A stretch of 64,000 nucleotides of DNA, taken from contig NC_091671.1 in NCBI RefSeq assembly GCF_042453785.1, positions 33,991,001 to 34,055,000 of the forward strand, read 5' to 3'. The notes below the pieces were generated by a model. That model searched no databases. It worked only from the letters and a program-made list of their open reading frames with translations, and was not told where the DNA came from. Position numbers and translations under genes: made by a program. Below, piece by piece: positions 9,913 to 21,310 of the stretch (positions are counted from its first letter, which is position 1; each line of letters begins with the position of its first letter). This DNA comes from Malus domestica (lineage: Eukaryota > Streptophyta > Magnoliopsida > Rosales > Rosaceae).

Positions 9913-10639
9913 ATCCTCTAACCTCAATCAAACTCAGGTTTTTTACTGTATTAGGAGATATTTTGCATGGTGCAATAAATATGGCTCAGTATACCGAGTG
10001 TAATAATACAGTTGATTGAAAATTGAAAAAAGTTTCAACCAATTATATTATTACACTCAATGTACCAGAATGTGTTTATGGCACACTGAAAAATTTATCC
10101 TCTATTAGAAGACAAGCGATACACCATGTGTAATAATAAAGTGGAAGGACAATGAGAAAGCAAAGAACAACTTATATGACACACGTACATCGCAAATGGC
10201 GTCCCTTGCCAACAAACCAAGGGCATGTGAATGCTAAGGAGACTCTCCACAGACTCTCTATGACCTCACTGTTTACGTTAATTCACATGTCAACATTATA
10301 AAATGTTGTGCAAAAAATATGAGGTGACAGAGAATTTATGAAGAGACCCACTTTTTTTAGAGTCTCTTAACATTTCTCTTATTTCAACGCTACAGAACAT
10401 TACCATAACAATATGTTTATGTCACGTAAGTGTATATCATCTTGTACTCCGAATACATACAAAAATTCGTCCAAGCAAACAAAGAAAATAAAAGAGGGGT
10501 AAAGTAAAAAATGGGGTCATGGCGTTGAATTGAACCACCATAATAACTCCATTCATACGTTGATTCATTGAAGACCCGACGCGGTTGAACTCGTTGTAAA
10601 TATATATTCACATCTTGCATGACACTTGAGACCGAAAAC
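9913..10639. other. Upstream region of RING ligase gene
   Basis: An AT-rich stretch with a short inverted pair about ttacactc/gagtgtaa near 10000-10060 (tgtaataatacagttgatt against aattatattattacactca), perhaps another small decayed MITE. No gene seen. Confidence 0.45.
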
Positions 10640-12637
10640 AACTTTACACCAAAATACAATACTCAAAGATCTCTTTCTTGTTTTGTATTTATACAACCTT
10701 CACCTCCATCCTTTCGCTCTCAACCATTCCACCTCTTCTCTCTGTCGCCAACAATCAAACCCACCACCTCTCTCTCTCTCTCTTCTCTTCTCTCTTTCTT
10801 AACCTGTAAGATTCGGAGCTTGTTTTTGATAGCCACCTCGATCCCTTCCAGCTTTTTCTCTTCCTCGGTATGCATTATCTCTCCCTCTCCCTCTCTCTTA
10901 ATTTTCTTTTTCATATTATTTGTTTCTGGACTTTGTCTGTGAAAGTTCTTGAATTTGTTGGTTTTATTTGATGGGTTTCTCTTTAATTTTGCTTTCACTT
11001 TTAGAACAATGATGGGTTGGTTCCTTTTCGCCTCCTTTTTTCTGTGTTGGGGTTTCAATTGCCATGTTTTAATGTGATTTTATTATGTCTGAGATTTCTA
11101 ATCCCTTGAAAATATAACCGTTTCATGTAGTCCTGGATAATTAGGAGTTTTTGTTTTATTTTTTCCCCATCTTCTGAGTTCTGTTTGCTTGGGAGAAGTT
11201 GTTTCTGGAACCTAAAGTGTATATCTTTGAATGTGATTTTCCATAGAGGAAATTTATTAATGGAAGTGATTGGTGGTGGCAATTTCTGCCATTGTCTCTG
11301 TTCATGTAGGGAAAACCTTGTTTGTAATTCTCCCACTGGCGATTTTTCGGTTTCAACTGATTTACTTCCTATATAAAAACATGTTTCAATTGCTAAACAT
11401 TAGCTGTTAGTGGGTTGATTGATCAATATTACAAAGAACTGGGAATTTTCCTTGAAGGAATATGTAAATTTTTTGTTAGGCTTAATTTTGCTGCCCAGAA
11501 TCCGAAAAATTGAGCATCTTACACTATAGTTCTTATGAAGGCCATTGATCATCTTCACAAATGATTAGGCATCCTCATGGTTCTAATTTGTTCTCTTGAA
11601 ATTAAATTGTCCTCTAGAATTCCCTCTGAATAAATATAAACCTGTTCTGTTTTGGAGACTAAGCTTTTGAGTTTTCCTATGCTTGCAATCTTAGAAGCCT
11701 TCACCTTGCACCCAAGGTCCCGACTTCAATTCCCCCCTCCCCGGTATCGTTTGTGGAAAAAAGAAAGTTTTTGCTATTCTTTTCGCTTTGATTTGGCATA
11801 TGCGATTTCTAATTAATTTTGTGATCGTAAATCCCTCATAATTTCATAGTCCACTCTTGCAACATTGTTTCTTCTTCCAAAACATTTTTTTTGTGTGGAT
11901 ACTTTTGGCTTGATTTGAAGTCTTGAATCAAGATCTGTAGGTTTTGGAACCTGGATTACTGAAATCTTTAATCTTGTAATCCTCTGGGGTTCTTGAGATC
12001 TATTCTTGAGAGTTATTTTATTTATTTACTGAATCGTCAAGAAACCGAAATTAAACATTGTTGTCTTAACATAGAGTTGTTTTGGAGGTGAGAGATAAAA
12101 AAGAGGGGAAAACATGATGCTGGCATGTTAGTCATACTCATCTTTCCAATTGTTTAGGATTAAGATAGGTAGAGGCCATTTATATTCTTCTTATACATGA
12201 TTAGTGGGTTTAAAACCCTTGTTCTTTTCGTTCTCCAATTAAAAAATACGGGGCCAGTGCTAATTGATATTTCTGTATCTTCGTCTTTGTTACCTTAAAG
12301 TTAACTATACCATATTTTCTATTGGTTCCTTTGTTTGATTCATTTGTGGTTTTTATAGATGCTTAGTGTCTATTTAGATAGAAATCGGGTTGAGGAAGTT
12401 GTCAGTGGCATTGTTGAGATTGATTATAAAAGCTTTTAGTCGAGGTCGTAAGATTTAGGGACAGTTTCTTTTTGTACTATCGAATTTCCTTGCTTGTAGT
12501 ATTTATTAACGGAATCTCACTTCTTTCTGTCAAATGCGCAAACATTCGCACGCACTTGAATTGTTTTGTTTTACTGGTGTGTAATGGCAGTTTATGCTTA
12601 CTAATAAACAAAACCTTTTGTAACAGAACATATCGCT
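10640..12637 (+). promoter_or_regulatory. Probable 5' UTR and long leader intron of RMA-like gene
   Basis: A CT-rich leader (ctctctctctctctcttctc, about 10763-10800) is followed by possible donors at 10806 (gtaag) or 10868 (gtatgc). The acceptor at 12625-12626 (tttgtaacag) lies 11 bases before the ATG. That gives a leader intron of about 1.76 kb with T-rich intron composition. A possible TATA (tatttata) is near 10686. Leader introns of this kind often raise expression in plants; here that is inference. Confidence 0.55.
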
Positions 12638-13408
12638 ATGGAACAGAACTTGTATGAGCCTGAGACACACTTTGTTTCCGTTGGAGATGTTTCAGTCAAG
12701 AAGTGGAATTCAATCTCATCCCCAACTACAGTCTCGGACAACGACACTGGCAGCTTTGAATGCAACATATGCTTAGATTCAGCACATGAACCTGTGGTGA
12801 CTCTCTGCGGTCACCTGTACTGCTGGCCGTGCATTTACAAGTGGCTTCAGGTCCCAACCGCCTCTGATGAACAATCCCACCCGCAGCAGACTTGTCCTGT
12901 CTGTAAGGCTAACATCACCCCTTCTTCAGTGGTTCCCCTCTATGGTCGGGGCTTATCCTCTACAGATTCTGATGGAAAGAAACCTCAGTTGGATCTGGTC
13001 GTACCACATAGACCCCCACCGATGTTGAACACTTCGATTACTGCTACAACTGCCACATCAGTGCCAAGACAGCAACTTCATCCAAATTTTTTGCAAAGGC
13101 ATTCAGAGTCTGTTCACGATCAGTACTACCCCGCTTATGGTGGTTATGCTACAAACTCAGAACCAGCATATCTCGGGGGTACAGCGTTGACAAATTTATC
13201 CAATCCAACGATTGGAATGGTTGGAGAGTTTGTGTTTGAAAGGATGTTTGGGAGCTCAAACACTAATTTGTTTACTTACCCGTATCCGAATTCGTACACC
13301 CAAAGTAGTCATAGGATGAGAAGGCAGGAAGTAGAGCTGGACAGATCTCTCAATAGAGTAACCATCTTTCTTTTCTGCTGTTTTATGCTGTGCCTTCTCT
13401 TGTTCTGA
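12638..13408 (+). CDS. RMA-type RING E3 ubiquitin ligase, membrane anchored
   Basis: A single coding exon of 256 residues. The RING is C3HC4: C42-x2-C45-x11-C57-x-H59-x2-C62-x2-C65-x20-C86-x2-C89 (FECNICLDSAHEPVVTLCGH). The C-terminus (about 240-256) is a hydrophobic tail anchor, FLFCCFMLCLLLF. A short RING at the N-terminus plus a C-terminal anchor is the plan of plant RMA1-3 ligases. Those sit in the ER membrane and ubiquitinate membrane cargo such as aquaporins with an E2 partner. The middle (90-235) is Ser/Thr/Pro/Tyr rich and low in conservation. The start follows the leader-intron acceptor. The family is sure; the exact RMA orthologue is not. Confidence 0.92.
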   Translation: MEQNLYEPETHFVSVGDVSVKKWNSISSPTTVSDNDTGSFECNICLDSAHEPVVTLCGHLYCWPCIYKWLQVPTASDEQSHPQQTCPVCKANITPSSVVPLYGRGLSSTDSDGKKPQLDLVVPHRPPPMLNTSITATTATSVPRQQLHPNFLQRHSESVHDQYYPAYGGYATNSEPAYLGGTALTNLSNPTIGMVGEFVFERMFGSSNTNLFTYPYPNSYTQSSHRMRRQEVELDRSLNRVTIFLFCCFMLCLLLF

Positions 13409-13961
13409 GCATATTCTTTATATAGCTTCACTCTTGTACAGTTGTAAGAAATTACCATCATACAGAATATATACACCATATGCTGGTAGAGATTTTGTAT
13501 TTTGCTAGTATTATGCAGGATATAGCCTTTTTGTTTTTTGGGTGCGTCTAGGGGGCCAGGCCCAAAACATCTAAGAGCTCTTTGGAAGTACTTTAATAAA
13601 AAGCACTTTTGCTAGAAAGCGCTTTCAATAAATACAGTTTCATTAGAAGAACATAGCGTGTCTTGTATAAGGCACTACAGTGGCTCTTTTTTAATATGTA
13701 ATCACTTTAAAAGATGGTTAAAAACACTTTTGGTGATCTGTAATCATTTTTAGTCATTTTAAAAAAGTAATTTTAACCAAACTTGCTAAATCAAACCGGG
13801 CGTAGAAACTAAATATATCTTCAATAAGCGCGTAATCAACCAGTTAAGCTTATATACTAAGTGGTTGACAATAAGGGAGTTATGTGCGGGCTGGTTTTGT
13901 AGTTGTCCAACTTGATCGTATGGTTAAGGTTCAAAATTGGTGTTGTGTTACAACTTACAAG
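13409..13961 (+). other. 3' UTR of RING gene and likely decayed hAT-like MITE
   Basis: 13409 to about 13530 is the probable 3' UTR. About 13575-13805 resembles the Rosaceae hAT-MITE type: it opens agctctttggaagtacttt, contains aaaagcacttttgctagaaa, and closes with ccaaacttgctaaatcaaa/ccgggc. No gene seen. Confidence 0.4.
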
Positions 13962-14197
13962 TGGGTCGAAATGGGAGAAGGATTGTCTGCCCTCCTCTTT
14001 CCATACTCTCCCCATGCCCTCCTGTTTTGTGCGGTCACGGTTAAGCCACATCAACATTTTATATTAATTTTTATATAAAAATAATAAGACAAAAAGCAAA
14101 TGTTGACGTGGCTTAACCGTAACCGCACAAAACAGGAGGGTATGAGGAGGGTATGGAGAAAGGAGGGCAGACAATCCATCTCCGTCGAAATGACCCA
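13962..14197. mobile_element. Fold-back MITE, copy 1 of a side-by-side pair
   Basis: The left half (tgggtcgaaatgggagaagg, ctgccctcc, cctgttttgtgcggtcacgg, ttaagccacatcaacatttt) pairs with the right half (aaatgttgacgtggcttaac to gaaatgaccca). The loop is AT-rich. The whole 236 bp forms an imperfect hairpin. Confidence 0.85.
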
Positions 14198-14205
14198 TGA
14201 GACTA

Positions 14206-14430
14206 CTCAAAATGGGAGGCAGATTCTCTGCCCTCCCACTTCCCGTGCCCTCTTGTTTGTGTGGTCATGGTTAAGCCACGTCAACATTTTATATTACTAT
14301 TCATTTTTGTCTTATTATCTCTATAAATATATATATATATAAAATGTTGACATTACTTAATCGTGATCATATAAAACAGGAGGGTACGGAAAGTAAAAGG
14401 ACAGAGAATCTGCCTCCCTCAAAATGACTC
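14206..14430. mobile_element. Fold-back MITE, copy 2 of the pair
   Basis: Same family as the preceding hairpin: tgggaggcagattctctgcc, gccctcttgtttgtgtggtc, ggttaagccacgtcaacatt, then the inverted half ending in cagagaatctgcctccctca. It starts about 10 bp after copy 1. The two differ enough to be separate insertions. Confidence 0.83.
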
Positions 14431-15871
14431 GAACGATGGTATTGGTACTATTATTTTTATTTTTTTTTTTTGTCAAGTGGTAGAGAACGTTTATAAAAGA
14501 AAGTCCAAACAGGACAAAATACAACATATGCAGTCCTCGAATGGTTGGAATACAAAAAGAAGAGCCACTTATACAAACAAAGCATGAGTAATGATTCTTC
14601 TCTACAGCAATTACAAAGAGTACATAAAAGAAATAACATAAAAGAGTTTTACCCAGAAAAAAAGACTATCCACAAGGTCTCAAACAGTAGAGACCCAAAA
14701 GTGGCTAATAAAGAGAAATTTAGAAGCCTAGATGAGGGATGACTTGTCCCAGCTACCCGAAATCAGAAGTAGCCGACAACCTACATTGTCAATTCCACAC
14801 CATAAAATTATCCATCCATACATCGTACCACATACAAACCTTCAATTGCCCCAAAAAAAAATCTATGGCAAACCACATACCAATAGCATCATAAAACCCA
14901 AAGCAAAACTGACAATTATCACCAACTAACTTGCAAGCCAAAAGAAGCAACCAAACCTCACTATATCCACCGCCCAGAAATCAGCAAGAACATAGTTCCA
15001 ACTTCGGCAAAGTAGGACATGAATCCAGAACCATAGAAGGAGGCAGGGCAAAACTTCGGGCCGAACTCAAATGCTTTTCGCGCACCTTCAACTGAATAAG
15101 CAGCGATTCGCTCTAGGGTGGGCAATGGGCACAGGAATTCGGTCAGCCTTCTCAATTGAAAACTGGTAAATTGATGGCAAAAGAAAGTCTTGAGGCTTGG
15201 ATCTGTAGTATGGGTTAGGAAATTGAGGTTCATTTGGGGCTAAATGAAATTTGGCACATGTTGGAACCAAATTCGCACCACCGTGAGTGGTGGTAGTGCA
15301 CAAACATCGAGCAATCTGTAAAATAGTAAACAACCATGAGCAAGCTTGAGATCGGGGGATGGGGTGTCAGCTAAAGGCTCTCTGACGGTCAAGTTAGTGA
15401 ATAGTTTTAGACTCAAGCAGTGGACAAGAGAATTGAAGTGTTTAGATTGCGTTACCAGATATGAATCCAAAATGAGTGTATTTATATTGTGTGAGAGAGA
15501 GCTTTTTTAGGATAGAATCTTTGTTCTGAGCTAAGAGAATCTTAGATGATATCTAGAAGTAGATATTGCACTCTCTTAGAAGTTTGTGATTACGTGCAGC
15601 GCACGCCAATTCCAGGAACTCCAAGACTTATTGGATCTGATTTAGTCCATATCAAGATCAGCTCACGTGTCTTACGGAACAAGCATAATTATCAGACAGA
15701 ATTACTTGGACTCCGTCTATGGCCCTGGAATAGGGTGATAGTGTCCCCGGTACTATCCAGCTCCACTCGAGTGAATCCACGACCCTCGTTGAAAGAATTT
15801 ATGACTCCGCCACATAGTTAAAATGAGAGTTCCAGTAATTACAAAGATCAATACGAAAAACAATGAGCAAA
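14431..15871 (-). other. Unassigned repeat debris, possibly a LINE 3' end
   Basis: A T tract at 14459-14472 followed by sequence without long ORFs could be the poly-A end of a minus-strand LINE, reaching perhaps 15.1 kb. Overlapping minus-strand frames at 14961-15470 are open for 60-90 codons but resemble nothing I know. Bases 15546-15821 hold a 91-codon plus frame that I also do not recognise. No confident gene. Confidence 0.35.
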
Positions 15872-16424
15872 ATATTAACACATATTAATTAACCCAACTC
15901 ATTTGAAGTCGCCACCACCAAAACATGTTCATATTGTTCGGTTTAGTAGTAGATCGATCGTGCCCATATTCGAGTTTGTATTAATTAATAATGGTAAACT
16001 CATATTTGCTAGCTTCATGCATGTTTCGTATCACTGAATTTGATCACCGACCAACTCACCGACATGTTACTCTGAAAAAACAGAAGATCGCACAACTAGT
16101 TGTGATCACATGTATTTGCTCTATCATGTCTCAAAACACGTCATTCCCTTACCGTACACTGTCTTTCCGTACATCATAGGACGTGGGAAAACGCGTTTTG
16201 CAAATACTAATTTTATAAAGTAAATACATATATACACGATACCATGCATGCATTAATGCTAATTTTCATTTTATTTTAATTTATTCACCGACGATCCTGT
16301 TTTGATCAGTCTATAAAATACTAAATGGAAGCCTGCTTCTTCAAGAAAGTGAAAGAACTTGAGAGTTTGTCCGGTAACAAGTACAGAAAAATTGATCTGC
16401 GGTTTAATTTACAGAGAAATTATA

Positions 16425-18301
16425 ATGGTGCCTCTTTTCTGGCATCTTTTCTTGTTCGTTTGTATAGTTTTGGAGGGCATTATCCTCACCAATGTTGAAG
16501 CCAATGGATGGCTTAGTGGTCATGCAACTTTCTACGGGACCAACCAAGACCCAGCCACCCTTGGTAACTCACTTCTATTTTGATGAGAAAATAATGTTCT
16601 TTAACTTGTGTAACTTTACTACTTATTTCTTTAATATTTTTTTTAAAGTTATTTGTTGACGCTTTTAAAAAAGTGATCATGCACTCCTCCATGAATGTTC
16701 TCTTTCATGCTTTCACAAATGAAGAGTGCAAGATAACTTTTCTAGTGTGCCAATAATATGTTTTCTTATTAATTTCTAATTATGTTTTCTAAAAATGTCA
16801 TTCTGCCTCACATCTTTTCTTCTATATCCGTTCATATACCTAATATGTTTTAGGACTGTTAATAACAAAGGCGCAAATTTTAGCGTGTGTTATACTTTTT
16901 CGCATTAACTTTTGCGTACTTGACATATGCTCGAATTGGTTGATACGGGCGCCACCGTTTTCCTTTTGTTTGTGCAATACGCGGTGATCATCACTAAAAA
17001 AAATTAATTATAAAATTGAACATTAATAACATTCTCAATGATTGCTGGTCTAGTGACATGCAATCTTGCTTCACTTCGTTGTAAGAGATTTTGATTCAAA
17101 TCTCATATACTATAGTTCTAAGTTTTAAAGAAACGAAATCTTAAGAACAATATTGTTGATTTACATCATGTGTACGTAGGTGGTGCTTGTGGTTACGAAA
17201 GTACCATCCATTCGGGGTTTGGAGTGAACACAGCTGCCGTGAGTAGCACACTTTTCAGAGGAGGTGAGGCCTGTGGGGCGTGTTACCAAGTAATGTGTAA
17301 CTACAACACAGATCCAAAGTGGTGCCTTCGAGGTCGTTCTGTGACGGTTTCCGCCACCAATTTCTGCCCCCCAAACAACAACGGAGGGTGGTGCAATTTT
17401 CCTCACCAACACTTCGACATGTCCATGCCTGCTTTTCTTCGCATTGCCCGACAAGGCAATGAAGGCATAGTTCCTGTCATTTACAGAAGGTATCAACAAT
17501 ATTATATGGCTAAAATAGATTATTACACAACATAACAATTCACGAGTTTATAGCCAGTGCCCATTCAAAAGTCCTAATATAATAAATCCCAACATGCATG
17601 CACCATCTTTCCGGCCCGAACATCTACTTGAGGTCTAATAAAGAAAATTAAATATTTATGGAAAAGGAGACTCAAACTTGTGCAGTCTTAATTGTTGAAT
17701 TATAATCAAATTTAATTTACATTTGATCGATGTGTTGAATTGATATATTATGAAATCTGCTATTGGTAGTCCAAAAATGTTATTATGTTGCACTTCTCTT
17801 TTATCAAAGCTTAAGAGAGAAAATATACATGAATTCACGCATGATGACATTTTTAGACTATTAATAATTGATCCCTATGTTATACATATTGTAACTTTCA
17901 AGTAATTTTTGGTGTGACGGTAGTCTGAAACATTATAACGAACCTTGGTCATCCTCTTTGCAATTAATGTGTGTATGGACTAAAGAGTGTCCTGCAAAAG
18001 AAGAGGCGGAGTCCGATTCACCTTGAAGGGACAGTCGAGCTTCAACATGGTGATGATCTCCAACGTCGGCGGAAGCGGGGACGTGAAGGCTGCATGGATT
18101 AGGGGGTCGAGGATGAGAAGAGGAACGTGGCTGGCCATGCACAGGAATTGGGGGGCAAATTGGCAAAGCAGCGTTGACCTTCGAAACCAGAGACTCTCTT
18201 TTAAGCTCACACTGGTTGATGGAAGAGCACTTGTATTTTCTAATGTGGTTCCATCCACTTGGGGATTTGGACAAACATTTTCATCCCTCAACCAGTTCTG
18301 A
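16425..18301 (+). CDS. Alpha-expansin, copy 1
   Basis: Three exons: 16425-16563, 17180-17489 and 17986-18301; 765 nt, 254 residues, all introns GT-AG. A TATA box (ctataaaata) lies at 16311-16320. Residues 1-26 form a signal peptide and the mature protein starts about [12 protein letters not shown]. The GH45-like domain has the expansin cysteines (C50, C78, C81, C86, C95, C109, C118) and HFD at 124-126 (HFDMSMPAF). The C-terminal carbohydrate-binding domain has NWGANWQ and WGFGQTF. Expansins loosen cell walls at acid pH without hydrolysis. The usual VPC before the second domain is VSC here. The acceptor at 17984-17985 (taaag) is weak but keeps the frame. The exact expansin-A subgroup is uncertain. 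Confidence 0.9.
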
Positions 18302-19860
18302 TCTTACGTACGAATAATTAACTAATTCATCAAAACAAGTTGGGAAACATTGTTGTATTTGTATGTTTATTCAACCATAGATATTAATAAATATATTATT
18401 ACAATTACATTTCTTCTTTTGAATTTTTATGTTCAAAGTTGCAACATCAATGTTCACCTGGTTGTGGTTAACTATTTTTCCATACAAATGTCATAAAATC
18501 GTACCCTATAAGTTGAATTTATATATGGAAAGCAATAAACAATAGATATTTAGAGTTATCACATTCCATTTTAGCCTAAATACGGTAGTTATTACAACAA
18601 TCATGACTTATATGTTAAGCATGAATCTGAACCATATCGCTTCGTCGAATGTCTTTGAAATATGAATACAGTGTATGGATCCTACTTAAAACTGGCCACC
18701 AAACCTCTTCCTTTTCAAAAAGACAACATTCTACAAGGGGCATTGCCAAAAATAAAAATTCTAAAAATTGTCGTATTGTTGTTACTTCGATCCATTAGGC
18801 TCTCTAGATGGGAATTGGCTCCACTTGGCATACCTTGCCCACAATTATTTGATCCCCTACAAGGAAGTGCTAAAATTTTACATGGTAGTTTGTTCAATGC
18901 TAGAACAAATTAGTGGAGGGACTTACGAAAAAATGAAACATTTTTTTAACAAGAAAAAATTAAAATTGTATACAACAAAACTCGAGCTCTATTCAGTTTG
19001 GAATCTGGCATATGAAATTGTTGCGAAATATACATATTCTGCTTTTAAAAGAGAAATTCTTAATTAAGTACAGCGGTAAACGCAAAAATTATCTACCTCT
19101 CAATTAGTTTGTATTTGTAAATTTCATTTTCAAGTTTTGTGGATGCAGATATGCGCTAAACAACATACTAAGTCTAAGATTTGGGAATAAGGATCGGATG
19201 TAATTAAGTTTGTTTGATAATAGTTGCATCTAGTTATGTTGGTTCTAAGTCTTTTGAGTTTAGTGACACCTATTGTTTTTTATTTATAATTTGCTTGTGT
19301 TTTTGTGACAAGGTACAAACTTTAAAGAAATCCTTAAACCAAAAATTAAGACTCAATAGAAAAAATCAAGGCCAACCTCGCTATTCTAATAGCTATCATA
19401 TTGACAGATTTGTATGTGTGACAAGTAGGAGAAGCAACAAAAGAACGCAACCATGTAATTCCAAAGTCAAAAGAACTTCAATTATGACAACTAGAAATTG
19501 AATTGGTTCATAACTCGATACATGGGGATAACGCACAAAACCGCAACATAACTAATTAAGGATAACTCTTTGAATACAAGTGATGACCATCGAGTACTAT
19601 ATGAGTTGGATCTAATAATTAAGTTGGTGGTAATTGCTGAAAATTTATTGACACTCAATGTAAAAATTAAATATTTATTTAAATTGATACGAAAAAATCA
19701 ACACTAAAGTATAATATGACCTTCATTAGTGAATAGAAACTTAGGTAAGTTTAGGAGAGAGAAGACTAGAAGAAAAGATAAGATCAATTTTTGGACGAAA
19801 ATTTCTATTTTTATACTATTATTTATACTATCTTTTTAAAAGTACAACAATTTTTTTTTT
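18302..19860. other. 3' flank of expansin copy 1, no gene seen
   Basis: AT-rich DNA shared with copy 2 and only slightly rearranged. At about 18650 it gives the empty site for the hAT transposase fragment in copy 2, and at 19530 the empty site for the nested hATs (tggggataacgcac). Confidence 0.6.
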
Positions 19861-19871
19861 CCTAATGGATA

Positions 19872-20065
19872 CAAGTGATATTAATGTGGATCCTAGGAAT
19901 CCTCAAATCGTGTCCATTCATCGTACATCGTACAACTATAAATTATTTAAATATTTTTTTATTTAAAATTAAACATGAACACTATCTGACAAAAAATGAT
20001 CGCACGATATACGATGAATGGACACAATTTGAGGATCCTCGGGATCCTCATTCCAAGTGATATTA
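19872..20065. mobile_element. MITE flanked by 12-bp direct repeat
   Basis: caagtgatatta occurs at 19872-19883 and 20054-20065. Between them, aatcctcaaatcgtgtccat (left) pairs with atggacacaatttgaggatc (right), with tcgtacatcgta/cacgatatacga inside. The terminal inverted repeats suggest a MULE- or fold-back-type MITE. It lies at the very breakpoint side of the interval missing from copy 2. Confidence 0.8.
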
Positions 20066-20289
20066 GAGAATAAGAAAATAAAACGCAAACGTTGACTCTT
20101 CATTGGGAACTTCTTTCACATAAAATTTATACGCCATAGTTGGATGAGCACCATGTTGAACTGATCCACTCGAAGCACTTGTGCTCCCAGTGGGGAATCG
20201 AATGGGGTAGGGCTTGGACAACTAGCACTCACAGTAAAGGGATTGTCTGTCCAAGAAGACGAGTTACTCTCAAACGTACGAATATTAAC

Positions 20290-21310
20290 CAAGTCAAGAC
20301 CTGTAGTCTAAAGGCTTGAATCTTTTCTCAAGATTTGTTGCTTCTTCCAGTTTCCTTTTTCTTGTATTGGACCTCATATGCCCCGCATGGCACTCCAGCT
20401 TGCAAGCGTCTTGCCACACTCCGAAACACTTACGCTTGCTCTCGAGTTGGGCCCGTGGTGATACCATTTTTATTGTTGTTGCTGTCTTCTTGTTATTGTT
20501 GCTGTCTTTTGCTGTTGTTGTCTTCTGCTGTTGTTGCTGTCTTTTGTTGTTATTGTTGATGTCGTCATTGTCGTTGTAGTGTTGCTCTCCTTAGCAGCAG
20601 TACGAGGGTTGAGGCTGATGATGATCTTCAGCTTGGTTGGTAGCAATTGTTGGCCTTCTTCCAAAATTTATATTGGATGAGATCAATGATGGAAGTCTAA
20701 ATCCAGTACTAGTCCTAGACACGACATGATTAGGACTAGTATTTGGAAGATGATTGGTTAGCGATGAACTTTGTGGTCTGCTTAGGGTTGGTGATTGAAA
20801 TGTTAAAGGATTCTGATTTAGTGGTGTTGTATGGAAATAATGGGCGGGTTGATGGTACTTGAATTGGATTCGATGGATTTTGAGTTCCCCCTCCCAAGTG
20901 TTGAGGCAGCCCACGACCATCGAATATTCCAAAACCTGGAAAATGAGATGTGGTTGAAATATCATCGTGGGGAGCACTGGTCTATATGGGTAGACCAGTA
21001 CACCCCGACGTACATTTTTATTGATCGATGGTATCTCCGAAAGACACATTTTTGCTGGCATGATCTCACTGCAAGTTGATTGACGAGGCTAGCAGCTGGT
21101 TGTTGGTATTGAGTCCGTCGAGCATAGATGAGAGGGTTGTCATGGTACTAGTACTGAATGGGGAATGGCTAAGTGGAGATTGGTAAGGAGTTGGGTGAAA
21201 GAGACTTGAAAGAATGCGACTATGAAAGCATTAGCTACTAGCTATATGTGAGTATGAGGGTATTGTGTGGCTAATGGTTTGTGCTATGAAGGTTTATATA
21301 GACTTGTGAT
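20290..21310 (-). pseudogene. Possible degraded gene with poly-Gln/Asn tract, unrecognised
   Basis: On the minus strand a TATA (tatataaac, about 21292-21300) precedes an ATG at 21143 whose frame stops after 25 codons. A 156-codon frame follows (21061-20591), then a CAA/CAG/AAC-rich tract (20580-20464) and a basic stretch (NTRKRKLEEA near 20350). Stops break the order and I recognise no domain. It may be a decayed regulatory protein gene or chance. The CAG/CAA run is a microsatellite in any case. Confidence 0.3.

Larger units (their letters stand above)
15872..19860 (+). repeat. Segmental duplication, block A, copy 1 (expansin segment)
   Basis: Similarity to copy 2 starts at about 15876/54366 (acacatattaattaaccc) and runs through promoter, exons, introns and 3' flank to about 19860/62131. 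Orientation is direct. Copy 2 carries two large insertions (57156-57910 and 58771-61862). Identity is high even in introns. Confidence 0.93.

Noticed and set aside
17161-17538. Long minus-strand frame across expansin exon 2, repeated at 55649-56026
   Set aside because: Shadow of the expansin exon; no motif, and the plus-strand exon has the HFD and cysteine pattern.
20976-20999. Short perfect palindrome actggtcta-tatggg-tagaccagt as a terminator or operator
   Set aside because: Nine-base arms occur by chance in AT-rich plant DNA; no gene context supports a function.
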